From a virus: DNA of 35,963 nt. The stretch spans positions 1-35,963 of the IMG/VR virus record IMGVR_UViG_3300030090_003295. One strand, written 5' to 3'. The notes below the pieces were generated by a model. The model was not told the DNA's origin, searched no databases, and was given only the letters and a program-made list of their open reading frames with translations. Shown in pieces: positions 1 to 6,197 of this stretch. Positions within the stretch are counted from its first letter, which is position 1. Every line of letters starts with the position of its first letter. The position numbers and the translations under genes are program-made.

Positions 1-1
1 A

Positions 2-667
2 CACGCTGTTGCATATAGTTATTTAAATGAAACATTGGGACTTGAAGACTTTGAAGCGTTTCTTCACGAACCTGCGACGTCAGAACGTTTTGACAATTTG
101 GTTGCTTATGACGGGAACGATCCTGTGGGGATTGGTAGAAGCTTGGCCATCTTTTCTGCCTTTGCAGAGGGTGTTAGTTTGTACAGTGCTTTTGCTGTTT
201 TATATTCTTTTCAACTTCGCAATTTACTCAAAGGAGTAGGGCAGCAAATGAAATGGAGTGTAAGAGATGAATCACTACATAGCCGCATGGGTTGTCAGTT
301 GTTTAGACACATGTGTGAAGAATTACCTGAATTAAAAGAACAGTGTAAAGAAGATATTTATACAGCTGCTAAAATAATGGTAGAGCTTGAAGAAAAATAT
401 ATCGATAAAATGTTTGAAATGGGTGATATTGAAAACCTAAAGTCTTATGATTTAAAACAATTTATTAGAAAAAGAACAAATGAAAAATTATCAGAACTTG
501 GTTACACAGATAAAAGACGTTTCTTTAACTATGATAAAGAAGCTGCTGAAAATCTTGATTGGTTTTATCATCTTACTGGTGGTCACACCCATACAGATTT
601 TTTCGCTATTAGACCTACGGATTATAGTAAAGCAAATGAAAATGAAGACTTTGAAGACATTTGGTAA
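2..667 (+). CDS. nrdB: Ribonucleotide reductase beta subunit (class I NrdB), C-terminal part
   Basis: Ferritin-like subunit that holds the metal/tyrosyl-radical cofactor and works with NrdA to reduce ribonucleotides to deoxyribonucleotides in the host cytoplasm. The gene enters from the left already open. The first codons read HAVAYSYLNE, where the His matches a metal ligand (E. coli H118) and the Tyr four residues later (codon 14-16) matches radical Tyr122. Further ligands are the Glu in AFAEGVS (codon 167-169) and the Glu and His of RDESLH (codons 269-271 and 278-280). The C-terminus (ENEDFEDIW) is acidic and aromatic, as expected for the tail that docks on the alpha subunit. About 222 residues are visible; roughly a third, including the first ligands, lies outside the window. 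It overlaps the next small gene by 26 bases. G+C falls from about 35-48% in the first 250 bases to about 25% later. Confidence 0.95.
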   Translation, partial: HAVAYSYLNETLGLEDFEAFLHEPATSERFDNLVAYDGNDPVGIGRSLAIFSAFAEGVSLYSAFAVLYSFQLRNLLKGVGQQMKWSVRDESLHSRMGCQLFRHMCEELPELKEQCKEDIYTAAKIMVELEEKYIDKMFEMGDIENLKSYDLKQFIRKRTNEKLSELGYTDKRRFFNYDKEAAENLDWFYHLTGGHTHTDFFAIRPTDYSKANENEDFEDIW

Positions 668-839
668 ATACACCGTAGTGTGGATAAGTCAAAATTTAGC
701 TATACCGTTTTGGGTAGTAGGACATATTCATTTATCTATACATAGTTTTCATGATCTATATGAAATACTAGCTAGTGTAGGTATGAATATAATAGTATTA
801 ACAGGATTTATAATAGATTATAAAAATGCCACAAAATAA
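642..839 (+). CDS. Small membrane protein between nrdB and nrdA
   Basis: A 65-aa protein with two likely membrane spans: roughly residues 10-28 (TVVWISQNLAIPFWVVGHI) and 40-58 (ILASVGMNIIVLTGFII). They are joined by a short His-containing loop and followed by a charged tail. I chose ATG 642; ATG 636 would add two residues. A longer upstream extension would lie almost wholly inside nrdB. The start overlaps the last 26 bases of nrdB, and the stop overlaps the start of the next ORF by 14 bases, so the set is probably translated as a coupled chain. I recognise no family. A link to nucleotide metabolism would rest only on position. Its orientation, length and compact overlaps favour a real gene. 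Confidence 0.6.
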   Translation: MKTLKTFGKYTVVWISQNLAIPFWVVGHIHLSIHSFHDLYEILASVGMNIIVLTGFIIDYKNATK

Positions 840-1041
840 ATTAAAACAAAAAGTAGAAGGTTTAACTAATATTGTTAAACAATTAATTAAAGAAGTTCAA
901 ACTAATGCTAATATAGCTCAAGGAACATTAACAGCTTTGCAAATGCATATAGGTAAAGATGAATGGGAAAAATTAGTAGAAGAGCTTAAAAACGTAGAAG
1001 AAAGAAGAACAAAAAAGTTTGAAACAGATGTGGAAGAATGA
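826..1041 (+). CDS. Small helical hypothetical protein
   Basis: A 71-aa charged protein starting at ATG 826 (MPQNKLKQKV). It has no membrane segment. Residues 8-45 and 47-70 look like two amphipathic helices, with regular Ile/Leu/Val spacing (IVKQLIKEVQ, WEKLVEELKNVEE), so a coiled-coil or dimer is plausible. It overlaps the upstream membrane-protein gene by 14 bases and nrdA by 14 bases when nrdA starts at ATG 1028, which suggests translational coupling within the RNR operon. I do not recognise the family. Short helical proteins of this style are common in phage nucleotide-metabolism regions, but no function can be assigned from sequence. Confidence 0.6.
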   Translation: MPQNKLKQKVEGLTNIVKQLIKEVQTNANIAQGTLTALQMHIGKDEWEKLVEELKNVEERRTKKFETDVEE

Positions 1042-2722
1042 ATGGATTAAAGGAGTTGATTACCCAGAGTGGGGTGATACTGAAGTATATAAGAAAACAA
1101 TAGGCGGAGGATATTTATACAATGGTGAAACACCTAAAGAAGCATATAAAAGAGTTGCAAATACTGTTGCAAAAAGGTTGGCTAAACCTGAAATGGCTGA
1201 TTCGTTCTTTGAATATATATGGAAAGGTTGGTTATGTCTGGCTTCTCCAGTTCTTTCAAATACTGGTACTGATCGTGGGCTTCCTATATCTTGCTTTGGT
1301 ATTGACGTTGCTGACAGTATTATTGACATTGGTCAAAAGAATTTGGAGATGATGCTACTCGCTAAACACGGCGGTGGAGTTGGTATCGGTATAAATCAAA
1401 TAAGACCCGCCGGAGCTAAAATTACAGGCAATGGAACAAGTGACGGAGTTGTACCTTTTTGTAAAATATATGATTCAACTATACTCGCAACAAATCAAGG
1501 ATCTGTCAGACGAGGAGCTGCATCTGTTAATATCAACATTGAACATGACGATTTTGAAGAATGGCTCGAGATTAGAGAACCAAAAGGAGACGTCAATAGA
1601 CAGTCACTTAACCTCCATCAATGCGCGGTCGTCGGTGATAAATTCATGCGAAAACTTACTGCAGGAGATATTGAAGCTAGACGAAAATGGAGCAAACTAC
1701 TTCAAAAGCGCAAAGCTACTGGCGAACCTTATATTTTATTTAAAGGAAATACAAATAAGCAAAACCCAGCGGCTTACAAAGACAACGCATTAAAAGTACA
1801 TATGACAAACATCTGTAGTGAAATAGTTTTACACACAGATGAAAATCACTCATTCGTTTGTTGTCTATCTAGCTTAAACCTAGCTAAGTATGACGAATGG
1901 AAAAATACAAATATCATTTATGACTCAATATGGTTTTTAGATGGCGTGTTAGAAGAATTTATACAACGAGCTAAATACAGAAAAGGTTTTGAAAACTCTG
2001 TACGTTTTGCCGAAAAAGGTAGAGCATTAGGTCTAGGTGTATTAGGTTGGCACACGTATCTACAAGAAAAAGGTTTACCATTTGAGGGTTTATTATCACA
2101 ATATGAAACACGAAGAATTTTCAGCCAAATCAAAATCGAATCTGAGAGAGCTAGTATGGCTCTTGCTGATGTTTATGGAGAACCTCTTTGGTGCGTCGGT
2201 ACTGGCTTTCGTAATACCCATTTACGCGCTATTGCTCCCACTGTTAGTAATAGTAAACTTTCTGGAAATGTTTCTCCCGGGATTGAACCCTGGGCAGCTA
2301 ACATTTTCACTGAACAATCAGCTAAAGGAACGTTTATACGAAAAAATCCTACACTTCAAAAAGTGTTGGACGAAAGAGGATTAGATACAAAAGAAACATG
2401 GGATAAAATACTATCTGATGGTGGATCTGTACAAGATATAAAAGAACTTGACGATGAAATTAAAGAAGTATTTAAAACATTCAAAGAAATAAATCAATTA
2501 GAATTAGTTAGACAAGCAGGAATACGTCAACAATATATAGATCAGTCTGTAAGTTTAAATTTAGCTTTTCCAGCAGAGGCAACTCCTAAATGGATTAACC
2601 AAGTTCATTTAGACGCATGGAAAAAAGGAATTAAAACTTTATATTATATGAGAACTGAGTCTGTATTACGAGGAGATATAGCCGCTAAGGCTATGGAAGA
2701 ATGTGTTGCTTGTGATGGATAA
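1028..2722 (+). CDS. nrdA: Ribonucleotide reductase alpha subunit (class I NrdA), short form without ATP-cone
   Basis: Catalytic subunit of class I ribonucleotide reductase, partner of the nrdB product. From ATG 1028 it is 564 aa. All key residues are visible: C89 (LPISCFG) and C278 (FVCCLSS) form the redox pair; N261, C263 and E265 (TNICSEI) are the thiyl-radical site; Y539-Y540 (LYYMRT) are the radical-transfer tyrosines; a C-terminal CxxC (C559, C562, in ECVACDG) is the re-reduction pair. The protein begins almost directly with the barrel-entry region. The roughly 90-residue N-terminal ATP-cone that gives dATP feedback inhibition in E. coli NrdA is absent, as in many phage enzymes. A TTG at 1019 would add three residues, but ATG 1028 is the better start. 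Transcription ends at the hairpin 5 bases downstream. G+C is near 42% in the catalytic core and about 25-30% after 2380. Confidence 0.95.
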   Translation: MWKNEWIKGVDYPEWGDTEVYKKTIGGGYLYNGETPKEAYKRVANTVAKRLAKPEMADSFFEYIWKGWLCLASPVLSNTGTDRGLPISCFGIDVADSIIDIGQKNLEMMLLAKHGGGVGIGINQIRPAGAKITGNGTSDGVVPFCKIYDSTILATNQGSVRRGAASVNINIEHDDFEEWLEIREPKGDVNRQSLNLHQCAVVGDKFMRKLTAGDIEARRKWSKLLQKRKATGEPYILFKGNTNKQNPAAYKDNALKVHMTNICSEIVLHTDENHSFVCCLSSLNLAKYDEWKNTNIIYDSIWFLDGVLEEFIQRAKYRKGFENSVRFAEKGRALGLGVLGWHTYLQEKGLPFEGLLSQYETRRIFSQIKIESERASMALADVYGEPLWCVGTGFRNTHLRAIAPTVSNSKLSGNVSPGIEPWAANIFTEQSAKGTFIRKNPTLQKVLDERGLDTKETWDKILSDGGSVQDIKELDDEIKEVFKTFKEINQLELVRQAGIRQQYIDQSVSLNLAFPAEATPKWINQVHLDAWKKGIKTLYYMRTESVLRGDIAAKAMEECVACDG

Positions 2723-2726
2723 TAAA

Positions 2727-2751
2727 AAAGGGAGGCGCAATGCCTCCCTTT
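2727..2751. terminator. Bidirectional intrinsic terminator between the two genome arms
   Basis: A perfect 10-bp stem, AAAGGGAGGC (2727-2736) with GCCTCCCTTT (2742-2751), closes a 5-nt loop. On the + strand it follows the nrdA stop by five bases and ends in a short T run. On the - strand the same hairpin is followed by TTTTTTATT, a good U-tract for the late operon that ends at 2796. Its place between convergent genes and its high G+C against an A/T-rich background support use in both directions. Confidence 0.85.
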
Positions 2752-2793
2752 CGTTACAGGATCTTCGGGTATGGTACGCCCGTTATATTTTGA
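2740..2793 (+). CDS. Possible 17-codon micro-ORF starting inside the terminator loop
   Basis: An ATG at 2740 opens 17 codons to TGA at 2791-2793, reading MPPFRYRIFGYGTPVIF. The stretch is noticeably richer in G+C than its surroundings and uses codons not typical of the window (GGG, ACG, CCC, CGT). It lies between convergent operons, with its start within the terminator stem-loop, so it would be transcribed only on read-through. The open frame could be chance, or a by-product of the two-part hairpin at 2758-2797. I list it because the base composition is odd. Confidence 0.15.
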   Translation: MPPFRYRIFGYGTPVIF

Positions 2794-2797
2794 TCCT
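2758..2797. other. Second, interrupted stem-loop beside the terminator
   Basis: AGGATC (2758-2763) pairs with GATCCT (2792-2797), and inside it CGGG (2766-2769) pairs with CCCG (2779-2782) around a 9-nt loop, leaving asymmetric internal loops. It overlaps the last two bases of the 133-aa gene. It could be an RNA structure at the 3' end of the late transcript that protects or assists termination. It does not fold as a tRNA. Confidence 0.35.
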
Positions 2798-3197
2798 ATG
2801 ATTCTTTATTTTTACTACAAAAAGCTTTAGCTTCACCTTTACTACTAAAACCCCACTTTTTAAGAGCCATAGCTAATTTACTTGGTGATCCATCATCATC
2901 AGTCATATCTCCAGCCATTCCACCAAATCTACAAGCAAAAGAAACTCTACGACTACCTGTACCTGAGGTTTGTCTTTCACCTAATGTCTTACCTGTTTCT
3001 TTTTTATGATCAGACCTCATTTTTTTATTTTGTTTTTCATAAGCTTCTTCTTTAATATTTAAAGCTGATTCTCTTTTTATAGGTCTACAACTACCTTTTT
3101 CATATGCTTTTACTCCTGGTGTAGGTTCATAACCTTCCCAGCATCTTTCTTTATTTAATGGAGACAACCCCATCATTTGTAGTGGTGATTTTTTCAT
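2796..3197 (-). CDS. Small basic protein with SPL and CWxGY motifs (DUF5872-like C-terminus)
   Basis: A 133-aa basic protein, the last gene of the - strand operon. Three parts are visible. Residues 1-16 carry the tandem motif KKSPL...GLSPLNK. Residues 19-38 form a small Cys module, CWEGYEPTPG...GSC. The C-terminal ~55 residues (RRVSFACRFGGMAG...SKLAMALKKWGFSSKGEAKAFCSKNK) resemble a short conserved domain found in phage and giant-virus proteins, which I believe is DUF5872; that name is from memory and untested. There is no signal peptide or membrane span. The gene begins 4 bases after its neighbour's stop, and that neighbour shares the MKKSPL start and a CWDGY module. A late, probably virion- or DNA-associated role is inferred from basic charge and position only. 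Confidence 0.7.
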   Translation of the reverse strand: MKKSPLQMMGLSPLNKERCWEGYEPTPGVKAYEKGSCRPIKRESALNIKEEAYEKQNKKMRSDHKKETGKTLGERQTSGTGSRRVSFACRFGGMAGDMTDDDGSPSKLAMALKKWGFSSKGEAKAFCSKNKES

Positions 3198-3200
3198 AAC

Positions 3201-4226
3201 TTATTTTTTAACACAATTATTAACTGTTACGCCAGGTCTTGTTGGTGAAGGCTTAGTACCCTTTTTTACGTAACCATCCCAGCATTTACTATTTTCAGAA
3301 TTAGCACCTTTAAAATTAATTGGATTACTAGATTTCATATAAGTAGCATCAAATTTATCTCTTACTGCTTTAGCTTCTTCCTCGCTAACATCAGGAGTCA
3401 TATTATATACTTTTTCTTTAACTCCAGGTTTTCTATTATAAAAAAATTGAGTTTCTCCTGATTCGCCTTCGGCTCTTTCTCTTCTACGTTTTTGTGCTTC
3501 AGATTCTTGATGTAATGCAGATGATTTTCTATCTGGAGCTAATTGCCATTTTTCTATTCCAGTTCTATCTTGTACTTCACCATCGTCTGTAGGTATTAAT
3601 CTTAGTTTGCCATGCTTTGGTGAATAATAAAATTCTCCTTTTTCTCTATCATATTCTTCTTGTCCTCCTGGTTTTTTAAGATATTCTGCTTTGTGAGCTT
3701 TCCATGCTTTAGAAGACGCGATACTATCTTTATTTACTTCATGACCTTTGTTTAAAGGTGAATGATGTGGCATTTTAAATGTTCCTATTTTACTCATGAT
3801 TTCTTTATTATGTTTTATTGCTTCTTTATTACCAGTTGTTCCTGGACTATTATATTTTCTTACTTGACCCCAACCACCTGAGTGCATCATTTCTGAATCA
3901 CAGTGTTTAAATGGACTTAAAAATTTACGAGCTTTATTTACATACTTAGCCCCTTTTACAAAAGCTCCTCCTGGTATTAACCATGAAGCAGCTTCTTTAA
4001 TATAATCACTAGTAGTAACTTTACCATCATCATTCCAGTCCATATATGTAGTAAAAGCGTCCTGAACTGGGTTTAACTTCTTTGTTGTATCAGTTACTTT
4101 GTTAATTACCTTATCTTGAGATCTTTCATCAGAAAGTCCTGTAACACTTTGACCCATACTTCTTTTTAATCTATTTCCAGTTCCTTTAAAATCTGGAATA
4201 GTTTGTTTTAATGGTGATTTTTTCAT
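3201..4226 (-). CDS. Hypothetical late protein with SPL motifs, an EF-hand-like loop and a CWxGY tail
   Basis: A 341-aa basic protein of unknown function. It starts MKKSPLKQ, like the next gene downstream, and contains further short repeats: LSPFKHCD near residue 105 and HHSPLNKG near residue 158. Residues about 63-74 read DWNDDGKVTTSD, which fits a 12-residue EF-hand/dockerin calcium loop (D1, N3, D5, G6, D12). A hydrophobic stretch follows (ASWLIPGGAFVKGAKYV). The C-terminus, CWDGYVKKG...PGVTVNNCVKK, matches the Cys module of the 133-aa protein. The middle is hydrophilic and rich in Lys, Glu and Arg. The start overlaps the stop of the peptidase gene by 4 bases (ATGA). A minor virion or host-surface-interacting protein is possible; the family is not recognised. 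Confidence 0.7.
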   Translation of the reverse strand: MKKSPLKQTIPDFKGTGNRLKRSMGQSVTGLSDERSQDKVINKVTDTTKKLNPVQDAFTTYMDWNDDGKVTTSDYIKEAASWLIPGGAFVKGAKYVNKARKFLSPFKHCDSEMMHSGGWGQVRKYNSPGTTGNKEAIKHNKEIMSKIGTFKMPHHSPLNKGHEVNKDSIASSKAWKAHKAEYLKKPGGQEEYDREKGEFYYSPKHGKLRLIPTDDGEVQDRTGIEKWQLAPDRKSSALHQESEAQKRRRERAEGESGETQFFYNRKPGVKEKVYNMTPDVSEEEAKAVRDKFDATYMKSSNPINFKGANSENSKCWDGYVKKGTKPSPTRPGVTVNNCVKK

Positions 4227-4687
4227 ATTGTTTTATATTTAGTCTTATTATATTCGTCTTTATAAGCCTTTAGACATCTGTTTCTGTTATCTTCTTCTGA
4301 TACGTATGATATATGTACCCAGTTAGGATTCATGTCTGTTCCAAATTCCCATATCATTTGATCAAAATTTAAATTTTCTTTTATCCATGTGTACATTTCT
4401 GCATTAGTTTTACAACCATATACATCATCAATATCAATTGCTTGTCCTTTACAATGTTGAGATGTTTTTGATCCGCCAATAGCTTCGTTAAGCTCTGGTG
4501 ATCTAAAAAATGAATTAATTTTTATTGGTCCACCAACCCACTCTCTTAATGGTTGAAATATTTTTTCAGCAGTTAACTTCATATTTTCTACTTGTGTAGG
4601 ATTAGGTGTATTGTCTATACCTTTACGCTTAGCAGTTTGTGAATGTATTGCTTCAGCATATGTAATATTTTTACTTATATTTTCCAT
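4223..4687 (-). CDS. M15-family zinc peptidase (phage endolysin)
   Basis: A 154-aa peptidoglycan peptidase of the VanY/M15 type, expected to cut D-Ala-D-Ala or L-Ala-D-Glu bonds during lysis. The signature SxHxxGxAxD is present as SQHCKGQAID, with zinc ligands H78 and D85. The third ligand is H125 in WVHISY, and E114 in IWEFG is the likely general base. Upstream, residues 30-70 (KLTAEKIFQPLRE...INSFFRSPELN) match the usual helix and substrate strand of this family. There is no signal peptide, so release would need a holin; the single-span protein at 5913-6197 is the nearest candidate. Unlike its neighbours it has a purine-rich AGAGGAG about 10 bases before the ATG, although this also encodes the end of the preceding gene. 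It overlaps genes on both sides by 1-4 bases. Confidence 0.88.
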   Translation of the reverse strand: MENISKNITYAEAIHSQTAKRKGIDNTPNPTQVENMKLTAEKIFQPLREWVGGPIKINSFFRSPELNEAIGGSKTSQHCKGQAIDIDDVYGCKTNAEMYTWIKENLNFDQMIWEFGTDMNPNWVHISYVSEEDNRNRCLKAYKDEYNKTKYKTI

Positions 4688-5073
4688 TAGTCTAAATCTC
4701 CTCTTTTTAAAAAATCAATTGTTTTATTAACATCTCTACTTTGATTAAGAGCTGGATTATCTTTTATCATTTCATTTTTATCATATAATTCTCTTTCTGA
4801 TTCTTTAACAGTTGCTTGATCATATATTATACCAGCACCGGTCATATAACCATATTTTTGCTTGGTTTTTTTCCAATCAATAGCTGTATCCATAGGTTTT
4901 TTTACTGGACCAAACCATTTTTGTGCGCCTTTTTTAGTTGCTTGCCATATATCATCTAGTTTACCTCCGACTTTTTTATAAATCCATTTTTTTGGGTTTG
5001 GCAAAAAATTAGCTGGTGACTGATGTCCAGGACCATTAAAGTTATTATATTTTTGTTTATAAGGATGTGCCAT
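4687..5073 (-). CDS. Small hypothetical protein with PYK...SPAN N-terminus
   Basis: A 128-aa hydrophilic basic protein. It begins MAHPYKQKYNNFNGPGHQSPAN, whose framework (MAxPYK, then Gly, then SPAN) recurs in the 98-aa protein two genes upstream. The rest has Trp/Lys-rich segments (NPKKWIYKKVGG, WQATKKGAQKWFG) and an acidic-basic C-terminus. There is no signal peptide, membrane span or recognised domain. Its stop and the peptidase start share one base (TAATG), so the two are probably translated together. It may be a small structural or lysis-associated protein; only the shared motif and position inform this. Confidence 0.65.
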   Translation of the reverse strand: MAHPYKQKYNNFNGPGHQSPANFLPNPKKWIYKKVGGKLDDIWQATKKGAQKWFGPVKKPMDTAIDWKKTKQKYGYMTGAGIIYDQATVKESERELYDKNEMIKDNPALNQSRDVNKTIDFLKRGDLD

Positions 5074-5075
5074 AA

Positions 5076-5225
5076 TTATTCTATTTCGCTAAACACTGCG
5101 TAGACTTTAACATCACGTTTTCTACCTTTGCGTATTGTAGCTATTAATTCTTTTCTTTCTTTTACTTCTTCTTCTTTTACTGGATAGTACTTAGGATTCG
5201 TGCTATTTAATTTTCTTTTTTTCAT
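5076..5225 (-). CDS. 49-aa basic hypothetical protein
   Basis: The ORF can be opened as far as 5309, but that would overlap the upstream gene by 107 bases. The ATG at 5223-5225 overlaps the end of that gene by only 23 bases and gives a compact 49-aa product, MKKRKLNSTNPKYYPVKEEE and so on. It is rich in Lys, Arg and Glu and ends in a short hydrophobic strand (VKVYAVFSEIE). It has no recognised domain. It lies between the two PYK...SPAN proteins in a tightly packed operon. Confidence 0.5.
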   Translation of the reverse strand: MKKRKLNSTNPKYYPVKEEEVKERKELIATIRKGRKRDVKVYAVFSEIE

Positions 5226-5499
5226 GTCTAATCGTTTGTTGAGCTTCTGGTTTAAACCTAGCTTTAAAAGCGTTATTAATATCTTCTCTGCTATATGTTT
5301 TACCATCACGATGAAAAGGTTTAAAATTACTAGGTCTAGGTGTTTGTTGATTTATTGCTTTAGGTTTAGTAATTGCTTTAGAATATTGTTTTGCGGTGTT
5401 AGCAAACGCTTTACCTAGTTTTATTATTGATCTAACAACAATGTTATTTGCTGGACTATTACTACCAGCTCTTCCTGTATTTTTGTATGGATTTGCCAT
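5203..5499 (-). CDS. Small basic protein with PYK...SPAN N-terminus
   Basis: A 98-aa very basic protein beginning MANPYKNTGRAGSNSPANN, a second copy of the N-terminal pattern seen at 5073. The centre is a hydrophobic/basic segment (NIVVRSIIKLGKAFANTAKQYSKAITK), probably an amphipathic helix. The C-terminus (HEKKKIK) is Lys-rich. There are no Cys, no signal peptide and no known domain. The 49-aa ORF begins inside its last codons, and the next gene upstream ends 4 bases before its start. Function unknown. The pair with the 128-aa protein suggests duplication, or a shared docking peptide. Confidence 0.65.
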   Translation of the reverse strand: MANPYKNTGRAGSNSPANNIVVRSIIKLGKAFANTAKQYSKAITKPKAINQQTPRPSNFKPFHRDGKTYSREDINNAFKARFKPEAQQTIRHEKKKIK

Positions 5500-5502
5500 A
5501 AT

Positions 5503-5913
5503 TTAAAATTTACTTGCGTTATTTATTTCGTTTATTGTTTCTTGTATTTCTTTTAGGTTTGTAGGTAATTGTAAATCTAAACCTGCTTTCCAAACCTCTT
5601 CTTTTACACCATCTTTAAATATTATTATAGTTGGTGCCATTCTTACTCTATATTTTTTTTTAGCTTCAGGTGCTTTTGCTAAATCTACTCTATAATATAA
5701 AGCATTTTCTATTTTATCCCAATCAGCAAAACAATTTTCTTCATTAAATTTTGCCCAAAATTCTACTACTATAGGTTCTGTTTTATCATCACCAAACGCA
5801 CTGTTAGTATTTATAGAACTTTCAAAACTAGTATCATCTATCCAATATTTTGCTGGAACATCTTGTTGGCTAAATGAAAAAAATGGTATTAAAATTAAAA
5901 TTAAGTATTTCAT
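5503..5913 (-). CDS. Secreted thioredoxin-fold protein lacking the CxxC site
   Basis: A 136-aa protein with an N-terminal signal peptide (MKYLILILIPFFSFSQ, cleavage likely near residue 16), so it should act in the periplasm. The mature part has thioredoxin landmarks: strand IVVEFWAKF (48-56), a helix after it, strand YRVDL, the cis-proline loop RMAPT (P94), strand IIIFKDG, and a C-terminal helix. Where FWAxWCxxC is expected it has FWAKFNEEN followed by C61, the only Cys in the protein. A normal disulfide exchange is therefore unlikely; a binding or chaperone role, or a mixed disulfide through C61, is possible. It shares one base (TAATG) with the upstream single-span gene. Phages usually encode cytoplasmic thioredoxins, so export and loss of CxxC are unusual. 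Confidence 0.75.
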   Translation of the reverse strand: MKYLILILIPFFSFSQQDVPAKYWIDDTSFESSINTNSAFGDDKTEPIVVEFWAKFNEENCFADWDKIENALYYRVDLAKAPEAKKKYRVRMAPTIIIFKDGVKEEVWKAGLDLQLPTNLKEIQETINEINNASKF

Positions 5914-6197
5914 TATCTATTTTTTTGTATTTCATATAATCTTTCATCAATTTTATCTAATTGATCTCGCATAGCTTCAACGTCTTCTTGTGTATCCATA
6001 ATTGTTTGACGTATCAGCTCGTCTTTTAAATCATATTCTATTCTATCAATTACTGGAGCAGGTAATTCTTTTGCTTCAGCTATATCTGCTTGTAATGTAA
6101 ACCACATACCTGCGATCATTATTACAAAACCTACTATCATACCTATTGTTTTTAGATCAAGTGTTACCTGTGTTTCTTCACTTATTTTATTTGCCAT
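5913..6197 (-). CDS. Single-span membrane protein, holin-like candidate
   Basis: A 94-aa protein with a short polar N-terminus, one strong membrane span at about residues 17-37 (TIGMIVGFVIMIAGMWFTLQA), and a charged helical C-terminal domain (residues 58-94) with heptad-like spacing (EDVEAMRDQLDKIDERLYEI). This build fits small holins, or spanin-like and scaffold-tethering phage proteins. Two genes downstream in the same cassette there is an M15 peptidase without a signal, which would need such a protein for release. The gene shares a single base with each neighbour. No family motif proves holin function; the coiled-coil tail could instead tether another envelope protein. Confidence 0.6.
   Translation of the reverse strand: MANKISEETQVTLDLKTIGMIVGFVIMIAGMWFTLQADIAEAKELPAPVIDRIEYDLKDELIRQTIMDTQEDVEAMRDQLDKIDERLYEIQKNR

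Noticed and set aside
27-239. 70-codon frame on the + strand with apparent membrane segments
   Set aside because: It lies wholly within nrdB, which has conserved metal ligands in the other frame, so this is a shadow frame.
1019-1027. TTG start for nrdA
   Set aside because: ATG at 1028 is in the same frame three codons later, and nothing in the first three residues is conserved.
2753-2797. Part of a tRNA gene
   Set aside because: The paired segments do not form a cloverleaf, and there is no T-loop (GTTCGANNC) or acceptor-stem pairing.
5226-5309. Longer start for the 49-aa gene (77 aa)
   Set aside because: It would overlap the 98-aa gene by 107 bases; the ATG at 5225 gives the compact overlap typical of this operon.
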